A DNA stretch of 64,000 bases. It comes from Plantago ovata (taxonomy: Eukaryota > Streptophyta > Magnoliopsida > Lamiales > Plantaginaceae). Every line of letters starts with the position of its first letter. Within the stretch, counting starts at the first letter, position 1. The position numbers and the translations under genes were made by a program. The notes beneath the pieces are model-generated. The model searched no databases, was not told the DNA's origin, and worked only from the letters and a program-made list of their open reading frames with translations. The DNA is taken from contig CM051456.1 of the NCBI GenBank assembly GCA_028274465.1, positions 92,180,753 through 92,244,752 of the forward strand, read 5' to 3'. This document shows positions 33,273-43,932 of this stretch, piece after piece.

Positions 33273-34585
33273 TGATGAATGTGTATTTTACACTTTCATT
33301 TGAGTCTTTTTCACCTATTTTAGCTATCCTCTATGTTAATTTAGCTATATTTTAGTGCATTTTATTAGATTAGTATCACGTTTCCCTTTAGTTTTTATTT
33401 TACAGGTTTTGGTTGAAAAACGAGGATTTCCGGGCAATTATATTGAAGTTGACAAGGAATTGGTGTTCCAGAAGCCTATTTGGAGTATCTGAAGGTTTCC
33501 GGATAGGATTTGGAGTCTAGGGGTCGAATCTGGAGGTTATAAGGCCACTAGAAGTCAGAAACCGAGTCCGAAAAGGGGAGGAAATCCAAAAACGCGTCGA
33601 AAACGCGGAAAATCCCGAAAAAACCTCCCGGGTGAATCGCCCGGGACGTGGGGCGAATCGCCCCACACCAGGCGACTCGCCCGGTGTGTGGGACCCTTCG
33701 CCCCAAACAAATTCGAACACTATATATAGTTGCTCAGTTTTTCTCCGAATTTCAGACTTTTCCAGACCTTCTCTCTCACCTTTCTCTGTAGTTTTAGGTA
33801 GGAACTTCCCAGAGCCTGTTCTGGGGGTTCATAGCTTAGGAGACACTTTTTCATAGCAGTTTGGAGCTTGTAAGATCGTCATTCTTCGGAGACTGACAAC
33901 CTTCGGTAACATTGTATCTTACGGTTTTTCTACTTATTTTTATATATCTTTCCACATGTTTTCTTCTATGATTTCTGTTGATTGCATGACAACTATGAGT
34001 AGCTAAACTTATCGTTGGTGGTAGTATGTGAATTCTTAGCGAAGGGTAGATAATTATGCTAATGGCTATATCGCGCATTATACTCCGTGTTATTACTTTA
34101 TTTCTTTGATCTAGCAGAATCTCTATCTTCGTATTGTTGATTAATTATTGCACACAATTGGACACTAGTCTTTGACCTATCAGAATCTATATCTTCGTAG
34201 TGTTGAATAATTACGGAACACAATTGGACAATAGTGTTTGACTTATCAGAATCTATATCTTCGTAGTGTTTGATAATTACAACAAGACAATTTATCAAAG
34301 ATCTCCATGCAAGACCGAGGAATTTATGCATGATTATTAACCCGTTATGCTTTGAAGGACCATACTATCACCAATCTCCATTATCTGTTAGAAAAACCTT
34401 TGCTATACCGTCTGCTGTTTTTATATTCTTTAATTAAATTAGATAAAGCTTGTTATAGTCCTTAGAGAACGACACTCGAGGTCATTCTACTGCTACACTA
34501 CGGTTTTCGTTGTAGTTGTGAATTGCCTTTGGCTAAATAACAAATTTATTTGACCGATCCGGAACCGACAAATCCGCGTTCGTCA
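33273..34585 (+). repeat. 3' LTR of element D
   Basis: 1,313 bp, about 41 bp longer than the 5' LTR because of extra GC-palindrome units (33626-33706). It is followed by the ACCGC duplicate. Confidence 0.93.
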
Positions 34586-34590
34586 ACCGC

Positions 34591-35526
34591 CCCCCACCTC
34601 CAGGGGGGCGTCGCCTTCCAATCCTTCATCCTCTTCAAGTTTTCGATCCTCTTCTACTTCCGCACATTTTAACAAGCTGAATTATTCCGTAAGATGCTCA
34701 GTTACTTCAACTTCTTCAACAACTTTTGCTATACGAAGGTCATCTTCAACTTGCTCGGCATGTGCAATTTCATCTTCCTCACTGAATTCTTCGACTTCAA
34801 AATACTCCTCGGATGAGCTTCCTGCTTCACCTCGATCTACTTCCTTTCCGGTGATGTGAATTGGCATGACCTCATCAGATTGTGTTGAACCTCTGGCGTA
34901 CTTACGGAGGACTTCTTCTGCCTCGTCGACCGTACATTCTCCCAGACCGCCGCTCAACCTATCCACTCTAAGTCGTTCCTCTTCACAAAGTCCACCGATG
35001 AAGCACCAAATCAACTCCCCATCTTCGAAACGGTGATGGGGGCACTCACGTTTATACATCTCAAAACGTTCGTAGGCGTCACAAAACTGCTCATACTCTC
35101 CTTACTCGAAATATTGAATCCTATCACGTAAGGCAATCGTCTCATGATAAGGCATGAACCGAGCCAAGAACTCCTCTACTACTTGGCCCCAAGTTTTCAG
35201 CGATCCTGGTTCTAACCTTGCAATCCAACGCCTCGGCTCATACCCAAGAGTAAAAGAAAATAATTTCCTGCACAATTGGTCCTTAGTAACCCTTCTGCTG
35301 GAATTCTTTCTATTTCCTTCTCATAGGATCGAATGAAACTCCATGGGTCCATCCCTACTCCATCTTCGTACCTTGGTAAGTACCTCACCATGGACTCCGT
35401 CACCTCATACCTCCTTAACTCATCTTCCAGGTATACGGAAGATCCTCTGCTCACCTGCGAGAATTGGGGTGTCATGCGAGCGCGCATGGACATCATACCT
35501 ATATTTCTGTAGTAAGAGTAACTCAA
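34591..35526 (-). pseudogene. N-terminal gag fragment of element C (B-type)
   Basis: Minus-strand remnant. It begins near 35500 with MTPQFSQVSRGSSVYLEDEL, corresponding to the B Gag start LTPTFSQVRRGSAIYLEEEL. It continues through YKRECPHHRFEDGELIW and the acidic spacer (EEYFEVEEFSEEDEIAH). At least two frameshifts/stops interrupt it (near 35212-35290 and 35059-35105). It runs left to the D insertion at 34585; the remainder of this gag lies at 16402-16820. Confidence 0.8.
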
Positions 35527-35749
35527 AACTAAAAATTAATTCTATTAGCGTAATCAAACACAATATAACCAAAAATTTCGACAGCACAAACACGCAAGGT
35601 AACCAAGATCAGATTAAATGAATTTACTGAAGAAGATAGGAGGAAAGAAATAGGGTAAGAAAGTGAAATTTCAGAGAGACAATCCAAGAGCTGTTCTCGG
35701 AATTGAATGCTGAAAATATAAATAAGCTAAACAGAAAAAAAGAGTATAG

Positions 35750-35767
35750 TCCCCGGCAACGGCGCCA
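35750..35767 (-). other. Primer binding site of element C
   Basis: Perfect complement of TGGCGCCGTTGCCGGGGA. Confidence 0.93.
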
Positions 35768-35770
35768 ATT

Positions 35771-36964
35771 TAATGAACCGTGTTTGTCAGACTCAATTTA
35801 ATCAAATAAATTTGTATTTAGCCAAAGGCAATTCACAACTACAACGAAAACCGTAGTGTAGCAGTAAAATAACCTCGAGTGTCGATCTCTAAGGACTATA
35901 ACTAGCTTTATCTAATCCAACTTTAAGAATATAAAAACAGCAGACGACTTAGCAAAGGTTTTTCTTAACAGATAATGGAGATCGGTGATAGTATGGTCCT
36001 TCAAAGCATAACAGGTTAATAATCATGCATAAAGTCCCCGGTTTTGCATAGAGATCCTTGATCAATGAATTGTCCAATTGTGTTCCGTAATTATTCAACA
36101 CTACGAAGATAGAGGTTTTAGATAGATCAAAAAAATAAAGCAATAACTCAAAGTATAATGCGCGATATAGCCATTAGCATAATTATTAACCCTTCGCTAA
36201 GAATTCACATACTATCACCAACGAGAAGTTTAGCTACTCATAGATGTCATGCAATCAACAAAAATCATAGAAGAAAATGTTGAAAGATAAATAAATATAA
36301 ATAGAAACACTGTAAGATACAATGTTACCGAAGGTTGTCAATTTCCGAAGAATCGCGATCTTACAAGCTCCAAATTGCTAAGAAAAAGTATCTCCTAAGC
36401 TAAGAACCCCAAGAACAGGCTCTGGAGAATTCCTACATAAAACTACTGAGAAAGGTGAGAGAAAAAATCTGGAAAAGTATGAAAAATGGAGAAAACTGAG
36501 CAACTATATATAGGTATTCGGGAGGTGTGGCGCGAAGGGCCCCACACACCGGGCGATTCGCCTGGTGTGGGACGATTCGCCCCACGTCCCGGGCGACTCG
36601 TCCGGGAGTATTTTTCGGCCAGATACGCATTTTCGACGCGTTTTTGGATTTCTTCCCCTTTTCGGACTCAGTTTTTTCCTTCTAGTGACCTTTTAGCCTT
36701 CAGACTCGACCCCTAGACTTCAAATCCTATCCGGAATCTTTTAGATACTCCAATTAGGCCTTCGGAATACCAATTCCTTGTCTACTTCGAAATAATTGCT
36801 CGGAAAACCTCGTTTTTCACCCAAAATTAACCTGTAAAATACAAACTAAAGTGAAACGTGACACTATTCTAATAAAATGCACTAAAATATAGCTAAATTA
36901 ACATAGATGATAGCTAAATTGGTGAAAAAAGACTCAAATGAAAGTGTAAAATACACATTCATCA
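35771..36964 (-). repeat. 5' LTR of element C
   Basis: 1,194 bp. TATATATAG is at 36505-36512; the palindrome block at 36519-36607 has one unit more than the 3' LTR. It ends ...ACACATTCATCA and is followed by GTGGT. Confidence 0.92.
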
Positions 36965-37534
36965 GTGGTGATGGAGTTTTGTATGGTGAGGCATCTTCCA
37001 TCTCAAGTAGTGATGGAGTTTTGTATGGTGAGGGGCTTTTGAGGTAGTGATCAGACTGGTTGTCCTGTGTTTGTTGTGTCAGTGGTGGTCCATCATCCTC
37101 TGTGAGGTCAACTACTTCAGCTGAGCTACTTGGAAATGTTGTTGATTTTGGATGTTTTGGAAATGGCTTATTACCCCTATGCCTAAACACTCTGCTCCTC
37201 TTAGTAGGTGTAGGTTCATTCAATTTTACTTCAAAAGGCAAATCAATATCAGGGTTGTGTTTAGTTTTCATCTCTACAGGAGTCTCAACTGCTAGGGGTT
37301 CAATATACACAGTTCATAGTCAAGTTCAACTTCATTAAACTCTCTATTTTGCTCAAACATAAACTGAACAGCCTGATCATCCAGAATTTCAATTCTTGTA
37401 CAACCAACATGAGCAAATAGTTGAAAAGAAGGAGACCCATTGCCTTTTACTTCAACTTTTTCTAAAACCTTTGCATCTATATCAGCAAGCAGTTTTCTGT
37501 AAGAATACCTGGACGGGTTGACATCAGTAACGGT
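36965..37534 (-). pseudogene. MULE transposase, N-terminal region, middle piece
   Basis: Minus-strand coding sequence between insertions C and F. In sense it reads from RYSYRKLLADIDAK through FQLFAHVGCTRIEILDDQ and FMFEQNREFNEVELDYEL. A one-base shift near 37310 follows, then YIEPLAVETPVEMK, a basic patch (TKRSRVFRHRGNKP), an acidic EVVDLTEDD and a tandem peptide repeat based on SPYKTPS and LEMED. This layout fits the N-terminal region of a plant Mutator-like transposase, upstream of its DNA-binding and DDE domains, which would lie beyond the left window edge. Identity rests mainly on the linked terminal repeat at 39436. Confidence 0.65.
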
Positions 37535-38834
37535 TGATGAACGAGATTGTCAGACTCGAACAATCAAATAAATTTGTTTGAAAGCCAAAGGGCAACTCAC
37601 AACTACACAAAACACGTAGTGCAGAGGTAAGATGACCTCGAGTGTCGATCTCTAGGGACTAAACTAGCTTTAACTAAGTAACTATATATAATTTCAGAAA
37701 ACAAATTTATCTCTAACTTAACTTAACAATATATGGAGAAAGCTGGTGATAGTTTGCTCGTTCTAAGCATCAAGTTCTAATTATGCATGAAAATGCAACT
37801 CGTACTGCCTTAAAAGTAATTCGATTTACAAACACCAAAGACAGATTTGTAGACGTGTATTTTGAAAGCTTCCTATCTATACTAATACTTGGCTAAGATT
37901 GTCAGTCTTAGTTCAAGCAGTACTTGCAAATTATATATAATCGAATCGATGATCTTGAATTGTCCTAGTGTTTCTAACACTTTTCTACGAAGATATATGG
38001 CTTAGTCGGATCAAAGAATCAAATTAAGATAATTAAACAAGTAAAAGACTCAGAAACTCAATCATGCATAATACGAACCCTAGCTACGAATTCACATACT
38101 ATCACCAACTAGATGCTTAGCTACTCATATCAATAACACAATAAACAATCATAATTGAAGCAATAATGAATGAAAACATGTTTAATTGAAAGATAAATAG
38201 CAGAATTGTGAGATACAAGGTTACCACCGAAGGTTGTCAATCTCCGGTGAATGGTTAAAACTCACAAAGATCTAGCAAGGTGAGATAAAACGGTGTCCAA
38301 ATATATCCTCATGCTCCAAATTCGCTAAGATACAAAGGTTCTAAGAGAAAATATACCCAGAACAAGCTCTAGGGTTTATGTCTGGAAAAATATGATGAAA
38401 GATATGAAAATTCGCAGATTTTGGGATATATATATAGAGCTGTCGGGGCGTCCCCGGCGCACCGCCCCGTATGTGGAGGTCCGCCACGCACGCGGCGGTG
38501 CGACCCGCACGGGCAGAACGCGGCCCGTGCGGAATTCCTCCTTGTGAACTTCGAATTCGGCCCCTTGCACGGCTTTGAGCTCCGAAACTTGATCTCTTGG
38601 CCTTGAAACTCGTCTCGGTACTCCTTGACACACCACGGGTGATCTCGTTGCACCAAAACATCATTGTTTCGCCATTAATTACTTCCAAAAACGCGATTTC
38701 CACCTAAAACCTGAAAAGAACAAAAGAAATGGAAACGTGACACTATTCTAACAAAATGCACTAAAATGCATGCAAGAGGATAGCTAAATTGGTGAAAAAA
38801 GACTCGAATGATAGAGTAAAAAACACTGTCATCA
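37535..38834 (-). mobile_element. Solo LTR F (second Athila-type LTR family)
   Basis: 1,300 bp from TGATGAACGAGATTGTC to ...CACTGTCATCA, flanked by ACGGT duplicates (37530-37534, 38835-38839). No internal sequence, so it formed by LTR-LTR recombination. The GC-rich palindromic block near 38440-38540 (GGCGGTGCG-type units) lies next to an ATATATATATAG box at 38425-38437. Same family as G and L. Confidence 0.93.
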
Positions 38835-38884
38835 ACGGTGACACCCTCTTCACCATAATGAATTTGTATGTTGAAACGCCCCAT
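38835..38884 (-). pseudogene. MULE transposase start (first codons)
   Basis: ATG at 38882-38884 followed by MGRFNIQIHYGEEGVTV in sense. The frame continues across solo LTR F into 37534. Hydrophobic/His-Tyr-Gly openings of this type are common at the N-termini of plant MULE transposases. The start is preceded in sense by a 32-base T run. Confidence 0.65.
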
Positions 38885-38908
38885 TACTGTAAACACAAGC
38901 AAAACAGA

Positions 38909-38944
<36 letters not shown>

Positions 38945-39436
38945 GCAGTCAGATAATCCCGAATAACCCCAAACGACATGCTAACCGGTGATAATACGAC
39001 TACAGAAAACACAAGAATTACTGAAAATTCAACTACATTTAAGCAAAAGAAACAAACCTTCACACAGTTGCCGTTTCGCGGAATTCTGCTCCTCAAGGTT
39101 GTCGATAATTCTCAATAACCCATTACCGGATGGACAATGTTGTTTGTATTACGAAAATTGGCCAAAATTCGGATGTTTTGTGGAGTTGCAGAGGAGTCGA
39201 AAGTTTGGAGGGAAGAAGATGACGGGAGACAAAGTAGGGTTAATGAAGAATAGTAAATGTCTTTCCCAAATATAGTGAAAATGGATTAAGACCGCGTTTG
39301 GTTTGCAAAAATAAACACGGGCGGAATAAGCTGGTCACTGGGCTCGAGTGATAAAGGGGTTAGATGTAATTGTTGGAGTAGCGAGGGAACTTTCGTGATT
39401 AGAGCCTCCAGTGAGGGAGGTAGGTGTAATATGCCC
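38885..39436 (-). mobile_element. MULE 5' leader and terminal inverted repeat (autonomous-type element)
   Basis: In sense the element starts at 39436 with GGGCATATTACACCTACC, continues with a C-rich TIR-like region and AACCAAACGCGGTC, then a leader to the ATG at 38884. The outward flank TTAAATCAA (39437-39445) is the likely 9-bp duplicate; the other end is outside the window. The TIR resembles those of the small MULEs at 40338 and 40653/41495. A32 on the plus strand (38912-38943) lies just upstream of the ATG. Confidence 0.7.
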
Positions 39437-40338
39437 TTAAATCAATGAAAAGACATTTTTACCCTTGGTCAAATATTGAATTCTGACGCAGACCAAACAA
39501 CTCCAATTTTCATTAATTACACATTAGCCTCAATTTTTTTTTAATTTTACCAATTTGGCACTTAATAATTCAACGAAAGGCATACAACTTCTCTAAATTC
39601 TAAATTTGTCCCAAATTTTATTGCAACTAAGCCCTAATAAATTTTTTATTTTAAAATATCACTCAAAAAAAATTAAAAACAATATAACAAAAAAAGAAAA
39701 AAACAACAAATCGGAGCTGCACAACTCCGATCAAATCGGAGCTAACATCTCCGATCAAGTCGGAGCTTTACAGCTGTTGTAAAGCTCTGACTCTAAAAGC
39801 AGCTCCGACGAGATCGGAGCTGTTCACCTCCGATCTGGTCCGAGCTGTAAAGCTCCGACCTGAGCCGGAGCTGCTGTAAAGCTCCGACTCTAAGGTCGGA
39901 GCTGTAAGCAGCTCCGACGAGATCGGAGCTGAGCTAAACAACTCCGATCTGGTCAGAGCTGTAAAGCTCCAACCTAAGTCGGAGCTGTTAAGCTCCGACC
40001 AGATCGAAGCCAGCTCTGATCAGATCGAAACTTTACAGCTCCGATCTGATCGGAGCTCTCACAGCTCCGATTGACCGGAGCTGCAACTCCGGTCACCGGA
40101 GCTAATAGAAGAAGAAGAAGGAAGAAAGGAAAGAAAAAAGAAAGAAAAAAAAAAGAACGAAAAAAAATTAAAATGTAGAGAAAATAGTGTGAAGCCGCGT
40201 TTGGATGAAAGTAAATGAACAGTAAGCTATAAGCTAGTCAACGGAAGAAGCAGATTTTGGACCCATATGTAATAGATTGACTAAGGGGGGGTTAGACGTA
40301 ATTAGAGTGTCTAGTAGGGGTAGTGGATGTAAAATTCC
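39437..40338. mobile_element. Small non-autonomous MULE, left end interrupted
   Basis: The right end at 40338 reads inwards GGAATTTTACATCCACTACC, like the other MULE TIRs, and is followed inwards by CATCCAAACGCGG. The body is AT-rich plus a palindromic GGAGCT array. It is homologous in inverse orientation to the small MULE at 40653-41495. The larger MULE appears to have inserted in it at TTAAATCAA, so its left TIR would lie outside the window. No coding potential. Confidence 0.55.
39712..40105. repeat. GGAGCT/AGCTCC palindromic array 1
   Basis: About 390 bp of alternating TCGGAGCT and AGCTCCGA units with variable spacers (ATCGGAGCTG, CAGCTCCGACGAGATC). The unit is nearly self-complementary, so long hairpins are possible on both strands. 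Confidence 0.85.
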
Positions 40339-40347
40339 ATTTTCATT

Positions 40348-40643
40348 AGGTCCTTAGTTCTACACCTATGTTGAACTTTTTGTGTTTTTTTACTTAATCC
40401 ACCGTTTCGTTGTACGATCGTTTGAAACCTATCGTACGGGTTTGAATAGTGCCTACAAAAGTCAGAGTCGCCCCAGGCTTAGGCAAGCTCCTGGGAATTT
40501 CCCAATTCGCCTAAGCGAGAGCTAATTAAGGGAAGTCTTTGAAGAAGGGCTAGCTCACCTACTAAACGAGCAACTGGCAAAGAGCAGTTTTTTATGGTTC
40601 AGATTTGAATTCGTAAGCAGTTTTTTATGTGTTTAAATACCCA
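40348..40643. other. Unassigned spacer between two small MULEs
   Basis: About 300 bp, with no gene or repeat that I recognise. It includes an inverted pair CGCCCCAGGCTTAGGC / CGCCTAAGCGAG near 40470-40525. Confidence 0.5.
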
Positions 40644-40652
40644 TTTAAACAA

Positions 40653-41495
40653 GGGTAAATTACATTCACCCCCCTTGTTGGAGACCCTAATTACGGATCC
40701 TCCCTCTCTAGTTTAACAATTACATGTAGCCCCAGAGACCGGAAAAAAGTTGACTTCGACGTTATTCAATTTTAGGTTTTCTCCAGCCAAACAAGGCCTT
40801 AGCTATTTAAAAGTTATTTTTCCTTTTCTTCTTTTTTAAATCTTTTCTCTTTTCTTATTTTTTTATCTTTTCTTTTTTATTCCACCATCTTCTTCTTCCC
40901 TACTCCTCGTGGCTGACCCTTTTCCGGCCGGTACCGATCAGCTTAACAGCTCCGACGGGAGCTGGAAAACAGCTCCAGTCCGGAGCTGTTACAGCTTCGA
41001 TCGGAGCTGTTTAAACAGCTCCGACGGGAGCTGCAAAACAGCTCCTGTCCGGAGCTGTTACAGCTCCGATCGGAGCTGTAAAAGCTTCGATGATGAGAGC
41101 TGTTTCTTTTTTATGTTTTTTTTTTAAAATATGTTTTGGGGTTATTTTAAAAGAAAACCTTAATTTGGGGTTATTTTATAATTATTATTTGTTCATTTTA
41201 AAGTTTATATAATTTTTGTGGTTAATTTGAAATAAATTTAATTAATTTTGTAAAATAAAATAGTTTAGAGGTAAATGTGTAAATAATGAAAATTTAAGGT
41301 GTTTGTCTCAGGCCAAAATCTGAAATTCCGGCAGGGTTAAATTTGTAACTTCCAGCTCTTAATTCGAAAAAAGTCAAGTTCGTGGTTCTATCTGTAATTG
41401 TTTTTGTCTAACATTGGGCTACATGTAATTGTTCAACTAAGAGGGCAAGATCTGTTATTAACCAAACTAACAAGGGGGGTAGATGCAAATTGCCC
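40653..41495. mobile_element. Small non-autonomous MULE with 9-bp duplication
   Basis: 843 bp bounded by TTTAAACAA at 40644-40652 and 41496-41504. Terminal inverted repeats start GGGTAAATTACATTCACCCC on the left and GGGCAATTTGCATCTACCCC on the right and extend about 90 bp with gaps (shared AACAATTACATGTAGCCC). A 9-bp duplication is diagnostic of Mutator. The interior carries a second GGAGCT array and AT-rich DNA without a credible ORF. Confidence 0.9.
40935..41105. repeat. GGAGCT/AGCTCC palindromic array 2
   Basis: About 170 bp of repeated ACAGCTCCGACGGGAGCTG and CGGAGCTGTTACAGC units inside the small MULE, the same motif as array 1. Part of it is open in one frame (Cys/Ser-rich peptide repeats); I treat that as incidental. 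Confidence 0.85.
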
Positions 41496-41522
41496 TTTAA
41501 ACAACTTTGAACATCATCCGTA

Positions 41523-43011
41523 CACTACAAGAAATCCACGAAATAGTAACCAAACGTGGCCAAGTATCCGTGGCTAAAATAGCCACAAATCGCTATTTTA
41601 GCCACGGATAGGCACGAACTGAGCCTGGACGCTCATTTCGTGCCTGTCCAGGCCCAAGTTCGTGCACTGTAGCCACAGATAGATTTTATCCGTGGCTAAA
41701 ATAGCCATAGATAAATTATCCGTGACAAATAAACTCCGTTTGAAAAAAATCAAAAAAGAAAAAATTAAAATAAAATTGTAGGCACAGATAGATTCTGTCC
41801 GTGACTACGTCTGTGTATATGAGACTCGATCGGGTCTCTTCTTCTCCTCACAACCTCCATTTCCCCCAAATCAAACCCTAAACCCATTTCTCCTCCTCAC
41901 AGTCTCCATTTATCCACCACGCCGGAGCCACCACCACCGCTACGATTCCGATTGATAATTCATTCTTCTACTCCCTCATTCTCTTCTTTTCCCTTTTTCT
42001 TTTGTTAGTTTTTGTTCTCTTCCACTCAGCGCCACCACTGCGCCACCTCCTTGCTGCCTTGCTCTCTGCCACCACCGCGCCACCGCCTCCAAGCCAGAGC
42101 CACCACCGCGCCACCATCTTACACTTCCAGGTAAGTTATTTTCTAAACCCTATTTGTTTGTTTGTTTGTTTTTTTTAATTTTGTTTAATCTTAAATGATT
42201 CTATTAGTTAATTTTGATTAAATTTGCATAATTTAGTTAAATTAATTTTTCTTATTAGTTTTTCATAATTTCCAATTTAATAAAATTAATTTTTGGATAT
42301 TTTGTTAATCATGAATTAAATTAGATTAATTGGAATAATTTGGATTAATTTTTAGTTACATTAGTTTAATCCAATCCATTTTTCATAATTTTTCATAATT
42401 TCCATTTTTTTTTCATTTCTGCTTATTTGCTTAGTTAATTTCTGTTAATTTTAGTTTATTTTTAGTTAATTTATGTTATTTCAAAGTTAATTTACAATTT
42501 TGGTTAGTATTTTATCATTTTATAAAGTGTGATGATGCTATAATTATAATTGTTTTCGACGCGTTGGTAAGACTTTTCTTGGGTCCTAACTAATAGTATA
42601 TGTTTACTATCGATCAGTAAGCGTTACATTGGTTAGTCCCCAGAGAAAAGTCTTCCCGATATTTAATCGAATTGATTGTATTTGACTTGAACACACAATA
42701 AGAGTTTGTATTTAATCGAACTGAAAGTACTGAACACAAAATAAGAGTTGTATTGCTTAATTTTCAATAAAGGTGAAGAAGTGTGGTGATGCTATACGTA
42801 TATTAGTTTCGATGTATTGGTTTTCTTGGGTCATAACTAATAGTATACGTTAATTTGTTGATCAGTAAGCGTTTTATTGGTTATGACCCATTGGTAAGCC
42901 TCACCGACATTTAATCGAACTGATTGTACTGAACACACAATAAGAGTTATATTGATAAAGACTTTCTTCAATGTAATATAGTTTATAAAGTGCGATGATG
43001 GGATTATAATT
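41523..43011. mobile_element. CACTA (En/Spm-like) transposon, left part
   Basis: Begins CACTACAAGAAATCC at 41523 after the candidate 3-bp duplicate GTA. Subterminal motifs TATCCGTGGCTAAAATAGCC repeat in both orientations up to about 41830, as is typical of CACTA ends. A C/T-rich leader with CCACCACCGC runs follows (41840-42120), then a plausible donor CCAG|GTAAGT near 42130 and intron-like AT-rich DNA. The transposase exons would be further right or outside the window. Element J interrupts at 43012. Confidence 0.8.
42523..43011. repeat. Imperfect tandem repeats within the CACTA intron-like region
   Basis: Units of about 205-255 bp begin AAGTGTGATGATGCTAT (about 42530), AAGTGTGGTGATGCTAT (about 42784) and AAGTGCGATGATGGGAT (about 42987). 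Shared inner segments include CTAACTAATAGTATA, GATCAGTAAGCG and ACACACAATAAGAGTT. Confidence 0.75.
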
Positions 43012-43844
43012 TGTTGGTGTTAAAATATGTCCAGTCCGCATGTACGAACTGGAGCGGTCTAAGAGCGCGATGAGGCATCAAGGGCCGTCCATCAAGGGGC
43101 GCGATCACACCCAAGTATGTCACTTAAGTGTAGACCAACATATGGTCCGACCATCACTGTGAGGCCGACCCTCAAGATAAGCTCACTACAAGGACAAGAC
43201 AGTTGTGGGGCGCGAGGAACATCTCTAGGGCTCGAGGAGGACCTTACATCAAGGTGACACCCTCCAAAAGGAGACTAGGCAGAGCACTACTCGGACCATG
43301 AATATCAGAGGAAGGTACGAGGACCCAAGTCGACCACCCATGGTCGGTCCCTGTGGGGCCCACCTTCCAGAATATTCCATGAGACCCGAAAAGTCAATAA
43401 TGCCCTCCAAACCCTAGTCAAGATGTTTGGGTCAAAGCCCATGGACCTCCTTAATGGCTTGGGCCAAAGGAGGCTTCGATCTCAGCCGGACACTTGTCAC
43501 GATCCTACATAAAGTGACAATAAAATACTACAAGTATATAAAGGGACTCATTCATAATCCCTAGGTAAGCAATCATAACTCTCACCTACCACTCACCTAC
43601 CACATTTACTACTCTTACTAGGGAAGCCCTTCAACTCCATACACGTAAAGTTGTCCCTCCGGTCTGATCCTTGACAGACCGGGCACGAGGTACTAATTCC
43701 CCCCTTCCAGTCTCTTTCATGTTCGAGGAAGCTACATGAAGGATTCCTACTCTCATCAGAGGAAGACTACACGAAGAAGACCTAAATAGTTCCTTGTGAC
43801 AATTTAATACGAACTTAAGAGGAAGCACGAATTACGCTTCAACA
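43012..43844 (+). repeat. 5' LTR of element J (Tat-like gypsy)
   Basis: 833 bp, TGTTGGTGTTAAAATATG...ACGCTTCAACA, with TGTTG/CAACA ends. A primer-site-like TAGCGCCGTCTGTGGG follows (43847-43862). The second LTR is outside the window. The candidate left duplicate is TAATT. Confidence 0.8.
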
Positions 43845-43846
43845 TT

Positions 43847-43862
43847 TAGCGCCGTCTGTGGG
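43847..43862 (+). other. Primer binding site candidate of element J
   Basis: TAGCGCCGTCTGTGGG, one base from the TGGCGCCGTCTGTGGG found in many plant gypsy elements. I do not assign the tRNA. Confidence 0.65.
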
Positions 43863-43932
43863 AATTTGATCGAAAGGTCATTCCTAGCCCTACTGGTCGA
43901 GCCAAGACACTCTCCTCGAGACGCTTCTCGAG

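Larger units (their letters stand above)
16821..34585 (+). mobile_element. Element D: non-autonomous Athila-type gag-PR element, tandemly rearranged, hosts E
   Basis: Plus-strand element flanked by ACCGC (16816-16820, 34586-34590). LTRs are 16821-18092 and 33273-34585, with a third partial LTR at 30929-31821. Without E it is about 9.7 kb. It encodes Gag and an aspartic protease (interrupted by E), then a gene-like module with an intron and a duplicated 3' untranslated region. There is no RT or integrase. Confidence 0.93.
13759..36964 (-). mobile_element. Element C: Athila-type element with B-type gag remnant; hosts D and E
   Basis: Flanked by the 5-bp duplication GTGGT (13754-13758, 36965-36969). 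LTRs are 13759-14920 and 35771-36964. Without nested D it is about 5.4 kb. It keeps a tRNA-Asp primer site (35750-35767), pieces of a B-like gag and the shared 3' untranslated region, but no protease, RT or integrase. The inner end of the 5' LTR reads TAATGAACC instead of TGATGAACC. Confidence 0.93.

Noticed and set aside
38341..38703. GC-rich ORFs in solo LTR F and in the LTR of G (60099-60516)
   Set aside because: Produced by the GC palindrome block inside U3; no codon-level conservation between F and G.
38912..38943. A32 run as a LINE or SINE tail
   Set aside because: No LINE/SINE body or duplication beside it; it lies in the MULE leader and is better seen as a homopolymer.
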